A stretch of 64,000 bases of DNA from SCRD01 sp046705285. GTDB lineage: Bacteria; Acidobacteriota; Terriglobia; UBA7540. The notes beneath the pieces were generated by a model. That model searched no databases, was not told the origin of the DNA, and saw only the letters and a list, made by a program, of their open reading frames with translations. This document shows, piece by piece, positions 44,760 through 52,798 of the stretch (its first letter is position 1; every line of letters begins with the position of its first letter). The position numbers and the translations under genes are program-made. The stretch is taken from the NCBI GenBank assembly GCA_046705285.1, contig JBJKQK010000052.1, forward strand, positions 33,923 to 97,922, written 5' to 3'.

Positions 44760-45568
44760 ACTTTCATAATCTCACAGATTTCTACAGGAATGGAATTCCT
44801 TTTTCTAGAGTGTTAGCTTCTTTTAGGGTCGATCCAATTGTGACATTTCATGTAACTGCTTGGTAGCAAAAGGGATTATAGACACTTGAGAGCGGCCGGC
44901 CGAAAAGGTCTCCATCGAGCCGGTCAAAGCCGTTTGGCGGGAATTCGATGCTCCATGAGTCGCCTGAGTGCAAAATGCCCTTCCTTTTCGAGCGGGAATT
45001 GGTCCCCGCTCTTCCTTTTGGCCATTGGTATGGTCACATAAAACCGGCGGGCGCGCTCCGTGTTCCAGCCATCATGCTTCCTGGCAACTCGGCTGCTCGC
45101 AAAGAGGTTCATGCTCTGGTCCTGTAAGTCGAGTGTGCCGCAGTGCAGCCGGGCACCAGCCAAAAGGCGAGGTTTATGCCTCTTCATCCCGCGGCCACGG
45201 CCTTGATTCGGGAAAAGGCGCGACGGGCGATGGAGCAACTGGGCGAAATTTGGCCTTAACGGATTGAGAGACCGGTGGAAGAAAAGATCCCGTTCACGAT
45301 CCGGGGAGTGCGCTACTTCCAGGCCCGCGAAGGTGTGGAGCAGATTGACGGGCCAACCTGAGCTTTCCATTGCAAAGACCTCCGAGATGCCTGGCTTCAA
45401 GTACTCATCCTCAGGTTGGATTTTGGCCGGGATTTGGCTCCAGCTTGCCGGTACGGCCAGGGAAGAGTCGGGTAACCCCCGAGACGTGGAAGCCAGCTTC
45501 TGGCCAACGCGCCGTTGACAGCCAGATTGTCAGCGATTTGAAGAGCAGACCGCTCTTCTTCAGATGGC
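44760..45568. other. Gene-poor region upstream of the permease and behind fmdB-like gene
   Basis: About 800 bp contain only frames without start signals or family likeness (the longest, 44924-45400 minus, would give 158 residues). The composition is like coding DNA in places, for example 45264-45518 forward, so a decayed gene is possible. No repeats, hairpins or mobile-element ends were recognised. Confidence 0.4.
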
Positions 45569-45763
45569 TCAGCCGCCGCCTGAGGGCGCGCAACTGCCGC
45601 CCGAGGCTCTGGCTGATGTTCCTGTGGTGGCGAAGGACGAAAACTGTTGCTCAGTTTTCTTCGACCCGCAGTGGGGGCAGACCGGCAACTGCTGGTTCCT
45701 GCCCAAAACTAACTTTTCAAAAGTCTTTTTGCACTTCTGACACGTGTATTCGAAGATCGGCAT
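45569..45763 (-). CDS. FmdB-family small zinc-ribbon protein
   Basis: The product has 64 residues. MPIFEYTCQKCKKTFEKLV is the typical FmdB start. The zinc ribbon is C8-x2-C11 and C29-x2-C32 (CPHCGSKKTEQQFSSF). The tail after residue 45 is rich in Gly, Ser and Ala (RASGGSCAPSGGG) as is usual. FmdB-like proteins were named from a formamidase operon regulator, but the small family probably works as a zinc ribbon in protein or RNA contacts and its role is not established. The ribosome site is weak. A perfect 8-bp hairpin lies 42 bases upstream of the start. Confidence 0.8.
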   Translation of the reverse strand: MPIFEYTCQKCKKTFEKLVLGRNQQLPVCPHCGSKKTEQQFSSFATTGTSARASGGSCAPSGGG

Positions 45764-45804
45764 AGGCGATGTCTACCTGCAGTTTTTATCATTAGGAGTT
45801 TCGT

Positions 45805-45824
45805 CCCGGTCCGACCGGACCGGG
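45805..45824. promoter_or_regulatory. Perfect 8-bp GC-rich hairpin in the fmdB-like leader
   Basis: CCCGGTCC and GGACCGGG form an uninterrupted stem with a GACC loop. It lies between the zinc-ribbon gene (minus) and the aldo/keto reductase gene (plus). No T-run follows on either strand, so a simple terminator is unlikely; an operator or a leader structure is possible. Confidence 0.45.
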
Positions 45825-46132
45825 GGGCGCGTGGATCACGTGAAGCGAGACGCGCCCGGAATCCTGGGCAGGACAAGAAGCCAGACAACCATAAACACAA
45901 TGAAGACTACCACACCTTCCATCGCTTATATTATACACCATCACGCACTTCAATCGACGGTGCAAGCAACCCTGAGAATGAAAGCGCGGAAACCTCCCCG
46001 GCTGTCTGGCCTGCCAAATCTTTGCTGCAGCGCTTGCCCTGACAAACGAAGGCGTGATAGATTTCGAGACCTGCGGGAGCGACTGCAGTCCGAATCAATC
46101 GCCGTTTTTAAAATCCATACCGGGAGGGTTCC

Positions 46133-47128
46133 ATGGATCCGTTAGCAAAAGCTCAAATCGGAAAAACCTCTCTGCGGGTGACGCGTCTGGGGCTTGGTGG
46201 AGCGCCGCTCGGGGGCCTTTTTGAGGATGTCAAAAGCGACTCCGCCGTCGCCACCATAAGGCGTGCGCTTGAACTGGGCATTAATTTCTTCGATACCGCT
46301 CCTCTTTACGGGCACGGCAAGAGTGAAATGTGGATGGGCAAGGGGCTTGCCGGAACCGCGCCGGGTTCGCGTGTGCTTGCCACCAAGGTTGGGCGGGTCC
46401 TTGAGCCGGTTGAGCCCGGCACATTGGCGAAGGACGAGTTCGACAACCCTGCTCCCTTCAAGCCGGTGTTTGATTTCAGCCACGAGGGCGTGATGCGCTC
46501 GTTTGCTGAGAGCCTAAAGCGGCTGAACCTTGACCGTGTGGATATCCTCCACATTCACGATCCCGATGACCATTACGAAGAGGCGATCAATGGCGCGTAT
46601 CCCGCCTTGGATCAGCTTCGCAGGGAAGGGCGCATCAAGGCCGTTGGGGCGGGGATGAATCAGGCCGAGATGCCCGCCCGGTTTGCGCGTGCCGGCAACT
46701 TTGATTGCTTTCTGCTCGCGGGCCGTTACACCTTGATCGACCACACCGGCCTCAGAGAACTGCTGCCGCTATGCGTCGAAAAGCACATCAGCATCATCAT
46801 CGGAGGACCTTACAACAGCGGCGTGCTGGCCACGGGAGCCAGGCCGGGCGCTAAGTTTAATTACGCCGATGCACCGCCGGAAATTCTGGAGAGAGTGCGG
46901 AGAGTCGAGGAAGTCTGCGCGCGCCACCAGGTCCCCATGAAGGCGGCGGCTTTGCAGTTCCCGCTGGCCCATCCGGCAGTGGCTGCCGTGATTCCGGGAG
47001 CGCGGTCGGTGGCCGAGTTGGAAGAAAACTTTCGCCTCATCAGCCATCCAATTCCAGGCGATTTCTGGGCCGACCTGCGCAAATCGGGGATTATCCCACC
47101 CGGCGCACCCACACCGGAAGGCGCGTAA
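46133..47128 (+). CDS. Aldo/keto reductase (aldose 1-dehydrogenase-like)
   Basis: The product has 331 residues with GGGAGG five bases before ATG 46133. The AKR barrel motifs are RLGLGGAPLGGLF at the start, NFFDTAPLYGHGKSEMWMGKGL with the catalytic Asp and Tyr, and ATKVGRVL with the Lys. RVDILHIHDPDD carries the catalytic His position, and AALQFPLAHPAVAAVIPGARSV binds NAD(P). The pattern is closest to D-threo-aldose/L-fucose dehydrogenases, which oxidise free 6-deoxy sugars to lactones. This suits the rhamnose-type symporter and zinc dehydrogenase nearby. Substrate assignment is inference. Confidence 0.85.
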   Translation: MDPLAKAQIGKTSLRVTRLGLGGAPLGGLFEDVKSDSAVATIRRALELGINFFDTAPLYGHGKSEMWMGKGLAGTAPGSRVLATKVGRVLEPVEPGTLAKDEFDNPAPFKPVFDFSHEGVMRSFAESLKRLNLDRVDILHIHDPDDHYEEAINGAYPALDQLRREGRIKAVGAGMNQAEMPARFARAGNFDCFLLAGRYTLIDHTGLRELLPLCVEKHISIIIGGPYNSGVLATGARPGAKFNYADAPPEILERVRRVEEVCARHQVPMKAAALQFPLAHPAVAAVIPGARSVAELEENFRLISHPIPGDFWADLRKSGIIPPGAPTPEGA

Positions 47129-47241
47129 GAGGTCATTTGAGGGGTCGGGTAAATTCGGTTGGGTACGTGGAATTGTTCTTTTCGGCTCGCGAGCAATCGC
47201 GGCATCAGCTTGTCGACACAACATGGCGCGATGTGTGAGGA

Positions 47242-47432
47242 TCAGGCGACTTCGGCCAGGTCGTGATGGAGAATCATGAGCTGGTTGGTTTGTAAGGTGA
47301 GTGTCGCGTACGCGCGCCGTGGTTGTCGCTGAACTCAACCTGGAACACTCCAGACGTAAGCGGTTCGACGACAGTTCCGACCTGGCCTTGGCGCAAGGAT
47401 CGTTCAGGTAAGTCTTCAAGAAGTGCAACCAC
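47242..47432 (-). pseudogene. DUF4926 protein remnant with frameshift
   Basis: On the minus strand, one frame reads VVALLEDLPERSLRQGQVG followed by TVVEPLTSGVFQVEFSDNHG (from 47432 to about 47316). Another frame continues AYATLTLQTNQLMILHHDL to a stop at 47242. Together they match the small DUF4926 domain, which often accompanies toxin-antitoxin or nuclease genes. One base is missing near 47312, so the frames do not join, and no ATG with a ribosome site precedes it (GTG 47432 is the only candidate). It is a pseudogene, or an assembly error of one base. It sits right behind the RhaT-like gene. Confidence 0.65.
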
Positions 47433-47465
47433 GGCAAATGGCTGGGTGCCCCCGGGAGTTTCATC

Positions 47466-48482
47466 TCACACGTGGTTCGCAACGCCCACCAGGGCCGATG
47501 CCACCAGCAGAACCACCATGCCGGCGACCATATACTGCTTGGCGCGATTGCTCGAACCCTTCCACTCGCCGGTGACGAATCCCCAGATGTTGGAGGCCAG
47601 AATCATAATGGCCAGGAAAAGCGGCCAGCCGATGACGGCGCCGACTGCCCCCATGGATGCGGCGCCACGGCCATAGAGAATCACTCCACCGGTCCACAGG
47701 ATGCCCATAACCAGCCCGTAGAACCAGAACAGGCCGGTTCCTGAAATCGTGAAATTTGACCAGCTCTTGTTGCGCGTCAGCAGGTATCCCGTGTAGACAC
47801 CGTTGGCGATAAAGCCTCCGGCAAGAGCGATCATCCAGACTGCGTTCAGGGCCCCAAAGTCGCTTGCGCCCGTTGCAAGTCCGGCCTTCACCATCGGCTG
47901 GCTGAAAGCAAAAGCCATGTTGAGCATTGCGGAAAAGATGCCGCTGAAGATGCAGATCAGCAATCCGGCGCGAAAACTTCCTTTTTCCATCGAGGCTGGC
48001 TGAGCGGAAATGCTCTCATCCCGCTTCTTGCCGGCAACGGCGGCCAGCCAGACCCCCACCAGCAGCGTGATGACTGACAGGATGACCAGCAACCCTTTCG
48101 GCGTGAAGACCAGCTGTGGGGTGTTTGCAACCAGGGGGACGAACGTTCCGATCGCAGCGGTTACGCCCAGCAGGACGGAAACCCCCATTGCCATACCCAT
48201 CCGAGCGACGCCTAATCCTGAAAGGACTGATCCGACGCCCCAGCCTGCTCCATAGAGGAAAACCATTGTGAGCGCCGACGCCGGGGTCCGGCTCAGCATC
48301 TCGCCCAGATGTGGAACCGTTGCCACCGCCATCCCAATCGGCAGAACAAGGAGAGCGAACACCGCATAAAGCGACCAGATGTTTTCCCATTTCCAGGGAC
48401 TGACATACTTCAGACCCAGATAGTAGGTGCCTTGCATGATTCCACCCACAACGACCAGTGAAAAACCCATCCACTCACTCAT
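47466..48482 (-). CDS. rhaT: RhaT-type L-rhamnose/proton symporter
   Basis: The product has 338 residues with ten hydrophobic helices. Distinctive stretches match RhaT: GGIMQGTYYLGLKYVSPWKWENIWSLYAV near the N-terminus (as separate pieces GGIMQGTYYLG and WKWENIW), YGAGWGVGSVLSGLGVARMG, and in the second half SGIFSAMLNMAFAFSQP and FWFYGLVMGILWTGGVILYG. RhaT imports rhamnose or a similar 6-deoxy hexose with protons. The neighbouring dehydrogenase and epimerase genes support a deoxysugar uptake and breakdown unit. The gene is the downstream member of the minus-strand set 50956-47466. Confidence 0.88.
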   Translation of the reverse strand: MSEWMGFSLVVVGGIMQGTYYLGLKYVSPWKWENIWSLYAVFALLVLPIGMAVATVPHLGEMLSRTPASALTMVFLYGAGWGVGSVLSGLGVARMGMAMGVSVLLGVTAAIGTFVPLVANTPQLVFTPKGLLVILSVITLLVGVWLAAVAGKKRDESISAQPASMEKGSFRAGLLICIFSGIFSAMLNMAFAFSQPMVKAGLATGASDFGALNAVWMIALAGGFIANGVYTGYLLTRNKSWSNFTISGTGLFWFYGLVMGILWTGGVILYGRGAASMGAVGAVIGWPLFLAIMILASNIWGFVTGEWKGSSNRAKQYMVAGMVVLLVASALVGVANHV

Positions 48483-48603
48483 GACATTCCTTCCTTCGCG
48501 CTAACATGTCTCTCCCCCAAAGTGGCTGAATGCAGCGTCGGAAAATCTTTAATCGGGCCACTCCCGCCTTCGCCATTTCAGGCATGCGATGGTCGGCGTG
48601 TCC

Positions 48604-49740
48604 TTATTCGAGTGTCAGCAGCCCTTTGATGTAATCTCTCCGCTGGAAATCCTGCTCGAAGGCCTGGTGAATGTCCTCAAGAGCCTTATAGCGATGCGTT
48701 ACGAGAGGCGCCACCTGGACGGTCCCCGAACTTACCAATTCACGCGAGCGGCGGTAAGTAGTCGGATGCCCATCAGGATCAAATCCCCCGGACGCGCCGA
48801 CAGGGCCTATAAGCGTAGGTTCCATAAACAGGATGTTAGCCAGCAGGCCGATATCCCGTCCCTTGTGCCCATGCCCATAAAGGAGCACGGTGGCCTGCTT
48901 GCGGATCAGGCTTGGCATCTGCTCAAAGATGATGGAGTTTCCGCACGCCTCAATCAGAAATTGGATTTTCTCTCCGTGGGTCGCCTCGCGCACGAATTCA
49001 CGCAAATCGTTCTGCGTGATGTTGACTGGGGTCCCGCCAAACTTCTGAGCCAGTTCCAGGTTCTTCTCGCGAACGTCGCTCACCAGGATGAGCCCTTGAA
49101 AGTCGATGACGTTGCGCAAGTACTGAAGAAAATAGAGGCCTGCCGGCCCCGCGCCGCAGATCAGAGCATTCTCGATCCGCTGGTCGCCCTCGAAGGTATA
49201 GCGCGCGCTGGCCTGCCGGGTCCGCTCGATGGCATGCAGCACACAACCCACAGGCTCAACCAGAGCCCCCATCTCCGTAGGCATTTCAGGAGGCAGGGCC
49301 AGGCAATTGGCTTCGGGCATTGCAATATATTCCGCCAGCGCGCCCTGCAGTCCTGTAATGCCGTGTTCGCCGTAATATTTGCACTGATGTGAATCCCCCG
49401 TGGCGCAATACGGGCACAGAGGCTTTCGCCCTTGGCTGACGCAATTGATTCCCTGATCGCAGAGGACTCGGTCTCCGACCTGCAGGTCCTTAACACCTTT
49501 CCCCACCTCCACGACTTCGCCGCTGAATTCGTGACCGAGGATCTGAGGTTGCTCCGAGAAAGGGATCTGCTTGCCCTTGGCGTCGAGGTTATAGTTTCCG
49601 TGTCCCTTATAGATGTGAAGGTCGGTCCCGCAAACTCCCACTGCCTTCACCCGAATCATTGCCTCATGGGGCGCAAGTGGCGGATCGGGAATCTCTTGTA
49701 TGGTGAGTTTTTCGACATCCTGCAGGACCACTGCCTTCAT
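48604..49740 (-). CDS. Zinc-dependent medium-chain dehydrogenase
   Basis: The product has 378 residues. The catalytic zinc site is visible as GVCGTDLHIYKGH (Cys), GHEFSGEVVEVG (His-Glu) and the later EPVGCVLHAIERT. The structural-zinc loop carries four Cys (INCVSQGRKPLCPYCATGDSHQC). The Rossmann motif is CGAGPAGLYFLQYL near residue 195. MDR enzymes oxidise sugar alcohols, threonine or similar with NAD. In this cluster a sugar or sugar-acid substrate is likely, but not proven. The insert CATGDSHQCKYYGEHGITG is slightly longer than in classical ADHs. The epimerase lies upstream after 199 bp on the same strand. Confidence 0.87.
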   Translation of the reverse strand: MKAVVLQDVEKLTIQEIPDPPLAPHEAMIRVKAVGVCGTDLHIYKGHGNYNLDAKGKQIPFSEQPQILGHEFSGEVVEVGKGVKDLQVGDRVLCDQGINCVSQGRKPLCPYCATGDSHQCKYYGEHGITGLQGALAEYIAMPEANCLALPPEMPTEMGALVEPVGCVLHAIERTRQASARYTFEGDQRIENALICGAGPAGLYFLQYLRNVIDFQGLILVSDVREKNLELAQKFGGTPVNITQNDLREFVREATHGEKIQFLIEACGNSIIFEQMPSLIRKQATVLLYGHGHKGRDIGLLANILFMEPTLIGPVGASGGFDPDGHPTTYRRSRELVSSGTVQVAPLVTHRYKALEDIHQAFEQDFQRRDYIKGLLTLE

Positions 49741-49939
49741 TTCGACCTCGTTTCCGTGGTTTAGTTCTGCTTTCCATCAACGCCTGAATGCCACGTATCA
49801 TAACACTGAGGAAAGATCCAATCACGAACATCATCGTTCCGGACGGACCGTTTTGGGGAGCAACAAGGCGGCGCCGTCCCGCCATTCAACCTGCTTGCCG
49901 GAACCGGGATTGGCCCGTGCCCGATCAGGTCTCAGGCGA

Positions 49940-50956
49940 TCACGCTTCAAGGTCGTGGAGATCGATTTCACCCTTGGCTTGCAGGCGCGCAAAGATCTCG
50001 GCTGTTTCCCTGATGCCATCTTCCAGTGGCGTTCGCGGAACCTTGCCGATGTCACGCAGCAGCGCGCTGTCGTCAAAGTCATAGGCAATGGGAATAGGTT
50101 TTCCCTCAGCACGGATCAGTTGCTTGGATTGGGGAAGCAGTCGGTTTAACGTGGCGAGGAAATTGTTCATCTGCATAACAGTTCCTCGCAGAGTATAGGC
50201 CTTGGCGCCTTCGATCGGAACTTCCGCGCAGCGCAGGAAGACTTCCGCCGTGTCTTTGGCATATTGCATGTCGAAGCCGCCCGTAAAACGAATTGTATAA
50301 GGACGGCCCACGACGGTGGCCTTGATGGCTTTGGTGGGTCCTGAAGTAATCCCCTGGTCTCTGCCGACGCCGTAGACGGTGCCGGGCCGCAGCCCTACGC
50401 TTGAGATGCCATCGCTGAGATAATATACACGCGCATTGCCTTCGTTTGCCTGCTTGAACACTCCATAGTGAGTGTTGGGCTGCAAAGGGGCTCCTTCGGG
50501 TACCCTCTCATGGCCATAGAATTCCTCCGGCCCAAAAACTGCAACCGAACTTGCATAGACAATGCGCTTGATCAGATCACGCCGCTTGCGGACCACCTCA
50601 AACGCATTCATCGTTCCAAGAACGTTGACCCGTGCGCCAAGCCGCGGATCAGCCGCGCAGGCCGGAACCTGAAGAGCTGCCAGGTGGATCAGATGGGTAA
50701 TTCCGTTCTCTGCAACGGCGCGATCCAACTCGTCGAAGTTTGTCACATCTCCCCGGACAAAGCGGACTTGTTGCCTTTGCTCCTCCGTCAGCAGCTGCTC
50801 CAACCTGTGTGATTTTGCGTCGAGATCATAAATCCATGGGGTATCGCCTCGCTCAATCAGCCTCAGCACGATCCATGAGCCGATAAAGCCTTTGGCCCCG
50901 GTGAGAAGGAAACGTCTGTGATTGTCCGAAACGTCAGAGTGAGTTGTCATGGGCAA
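49940..50956 (-). CDS. NAD-dependent epimerase/dehydratase (sugar)
   Basis: The product has 338 residues. It shows FLLTGAKGFIGSWIV (Gly-rich nucleotide loop), VRFVRGDVTNFDEL, HLIHLAALQVPAC, VYASSVAVFGPEEFYG, and catalytic HYGVFKQANEGNAR (Tyr-x3-Lys). The C-terminal half has VGLRPGTVYGVGRDQG and FDMQYAKDTAEVFLRC. Such SDRs in uronate or deoxysugar operons can act as sugar dehydrogenases producing lactones rather than as epimerases. It is the first gene of the minus-strand set leading to the zinc dehydrogenase and RhaT. ATG 50956 and 50950 are both possible starts. Confidence 0.85.
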   Translation of the reverse strand: MPMTTHSDVSDNHRRFLLTGAKGFIGSWIVLRLIERGDTPWIYDLDAKSHRLEQLLTEEQRQQVRFVRGDVTNFDELDRAVAENGITHLIHLAALQVPACAADPRLGARVNVLGTMNAFEVVRKRRDLIKRIVYASSVAVFGPEEFYGHERVPEGAPLQPNTHYGVFKQANEGNARVYYLSDGISSVGLRPGTVYGVGRDQGITSGPTKAIKATVVGRPYTIRFTGGFDMQYAKDTAEVFLRCAEVPIEGAKAYTLRGTVMQMNNFLATLNRLLPQSKQLIRAEGKPIPIAYDFDDSALLRDIGKVPRTPLEDGIRETAEIFARLQAKGEIDLHDLEA

Positions 50957-51277
50957 GATTATATTGATTCAAGTGAGGCTTGCCAACTGAAAGAACCACA
51001 AACTTACCGTTGCTCTTGGAAGTCTGGCTGAAGCAAGGGAAGGGTTGGAGGACAAACCTTCCCCCACTTCATGCTAGCGTTGGTCCGCTATCCGCCGCTC
51101 TTCATTCATTTACGCGACTTTATGCAGCCCTTACACGGCATTGTTTGCCGGGGCATGGCCGTGAGCTCTCTCCAGAGAAAATGCAGGATCGCATCCCCCT
51201 TGCGGCGTCCTTCCCTCCAGTTCATTACCGCGAGGTTGCCCTTCGCGTGATCACTTCCCTCTCCGGAGGATGCTGCT
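50957..51277. other. Intergenic region upstream of the epimerase
   Basis: About 320 bp without a gene that I can support. It probably contains the promoter for the deoxysugar set on the minus strand. No strong repeats or hairpins were seen. Confidence 0.4.
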
Positions 51278-51646
51278 TTACTCGCTCACGCTAATGCTCT
51301 GTGCCATATTCCCGTTCCGCCGGGGAAGAAAAGTCACAGTTGCCTGTCTGTTGATCTGTCCGCTCAGGTTATCGAATGACGAAGGTGTCCCTCCGATGTC
51401 AATCTTGGTTTTCTTGGTGACCAGAAAATCGTATGGAACATCGTTCGAACTGGTGATAACGACGAGCTTCTGTTCCGCCACAACCATGGAAAGTGTTCCT
51501 TCGATTGTTTCGGCCTTGTAGGAACTCCACGTCGCCTGGACTGTCTTAGTTGCAGGCCCCGTGCTTTTCCCCTTCTGTGCGCTCGCTGTTTGAATCCCTA
51601 ACAGCAGAGCGGCGGTAATGGTTAGCAACAACGCGATCTTCTTCAT
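51278..51646 (-). CDS. Small secreted protein, twin 1 (paralogue of 52187-52591)
   Basis: The product has 122 residues. A signal peptide (KKIALLLTITAALLLGIQTASAQ) leads to a single beta domain. The core ETIEGTLSMVVAEQKLVVITSSNDVPYDFLVTKKTKIDIGG is aligned, by eye, to the twin's EKLTGRISIIEPSKRSVFVNASNGVSFHFVVTGRTNIRING. Both end in QATVTFLPRRNGNMAQSI-type sequence (twin: ERATVTFVARPSGDIAQSI). It looks like a periplasmic small-fold protein of unknown role, reminiscent of OB-like DUF5666 domains (from memory). The shared upstream box at 51711 lies about 65 bp before the start. Confidence 0.7.
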   Translation of the reverse strand: MKKIALLLTITAALLLGIQTASAQKGKSTGPATKTVQATWSSYKAETIEGTLSMVVAEQKLVVITSSNDVPYDFLVTKKTKIDIGGTPSSFDNLSGQINRQATVTFLPRRNGNMAQSISVSE

Positions 51647-51710
51647 GTACTTTTACCTCCTGGTCTCATTTCATCTTGGATGTCGCTAAACACACTCTTC
51701 CTACCTATTT

Positions 51711-51726
51711 AGATGCATTTCGGTTG
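51711..51726 (-). promoter_or_regulatory. Shared upstream box, copy 1
   Basis: TTAGATGCATTTCGGT (forward) stands about 65 bp upstream of twin 1. The identical 16 bases occur at 52661-52676 about 70 bp upstream of twin 2. The box contains the palindrome ATGCAT. Identical placement before two paralogues suggests a common operator or promoter element. Confidence 0.55.
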
Positions 51727-51799
51727 CGCACTACACGGTCTCAAACGAGAATACCGCATAATCGCCTTGCATTTTCCAGGTTCTATCATAAATAAAGCA

Positions 51800-51970
51800 G
51801 ATGGAAATCGGGCTGGCTCTTCCCAGGCCTGTTGCTGCAAACCCGCTCAAGGAGGATGGCAAAGTGATGATTATCACTCCGCAGTGAGCGGAGCGGTTCC
51901 TCTCAGACCACCATCCCACAGGCCGTTGCCGTCAGGCCCCTGCGCAAGCATCGCTACGCAGGACTTGTAG
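51800..51970 (+). pseudogene. Possible remnant of a second surE
   Basis: Forward frames here read LKEDGKVMIITP, then after a shift SERSGSSQTTIPQAVAVRPLRKHRYAG. Intact SurE in this window reads MGEVTVVAPDSERSGSSQALTLHQPLRV followed by KILDDHHYAVG in the same order. A 19-base run (CAGTGAGCGGAGCGGTTCC) is identical at 51882-51900 and in surE at 52912-52930. Stops and a frame change show it is not functional. A chance hit cannot be fully excluded because only about 40 residues match. Confidence 0.45.
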
Positions 51971-52186
51971 AACGGCGCAGCCAATGCACAGGGTCTTACT
52001 CCAGAAAAGAGGTGGGGGGGTATTTGCCGGGACGGCACGTCCTGCGTGACCCGTTCGCGGGGGCATTTGACTACCTGTTGTGCCAGGATCTTACAACATG
52101 TCCCCGGCAGGGATCACCCTATCCGTTACCCGAAGTTTGGTCGAGGTCTCTTTAAGGGCGACGTCTGTACCCGGTGCCGGACCAGC

Positions 52187-52591
52187 TCAACTGCTGACCT
52201 TGATGCTTTGGGCGATGTCGCCACTCGGCCGGGCAACAAACGTTACGGTTGCCCTTTCTCGAACCTGCCGGGCAAGGTCAGCAATCGTTGAACGCGCCCC
52301 GTTGATACGAATATTGGTTCTCCCGGTTACAACAAAGTGGAAAGAAACGCCGTTGGAAGCATTCACAAACACTGACCTCTTGCTGGGCTCGATGATCGAG
52401 ATTCGTCCCGTCAACTTTTCCGGCGTGAACAAGTCCCACATGGACCCCGATGCTGCAGTTGACCGTTGAGTTGTTGCCATCATCTGCTTATGCGTCCTCG
52501 TTGGGGCCATTGTCTTGTTTTGTGCGCTTGCCGTTTGCGCTCCCAGCAGTAGAGCGCAAGGAATGATTAAAAGCAATGCCAGTCTTTTCAT
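52187..52591 (-). CDS. Small secreted protein, twin 2
   Basis: The product has 134 residues: a signal peptide (KRLALLLIIPCALLLGAQTASAQ), a short Thr/Met-rich linker (TMAPTRTHKQMMATT), then the same beta domain as twin 1. The signal peptides share the ending LLLGxQTASAQ, confirming recent duplication of the pair, while the linker exists only here. The function is unknown. Between the twins (51727-52186) lie the surE remnant and non-coding DNA, so the duplication did not stay adjacent. Confidence 0.7.
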   Translation of the reverse strand: MKRLALLLIIPCALLLGAQTASAQNKTMAPTRTHKQMMATTQRSTAASGSMWDLFTPEKLTGRISIIEPSKRSVFVNASNGVSFHFVVTGRTNIRINGARSTIADLARQVRERATVTFVARPSGDIAQSIKVSS

Positions 52592-52660
52592 GCCTTTTCA
52601 CCTCTCTGTCTTCAATCTTCCTTCTGCGCCGCAAGAGTTTAATAACTTTGCCTCACTACA

Positions 52661-52676
52661 CTTAGATGCATTTCGG
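52661..52676 (-). promoter_or_regulatory. Shared upstream box, copy 2
   Basis: TTAGATGCATTTCGGT is identical to the box at 51711-51726 and lies about 70 bp upstream of twin 2 on the minus strand. The flanking bases differ between the copies, so the 16 bases look selectively kept. Confidence 0.55.
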
Positions 52677-52798
52677 TAGTGCAATCGGCTGATGGCAAGT
52701 CCGGCCAGCACGTAAATGTGCTAAACTGCTTTGATGAACTGAAGTAGGCCGCGGGAAGCCGGCTGGACCGTCCTCAGGTATGCTTCTGTAAGCCCGCC

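Noticed and set aside
44924..45400. Frame of 158 codons in the gene-poor region
   Set aside because: There is no ribosome site, no domain and no recognisable motif; it was kept only as part of the intergenic description.
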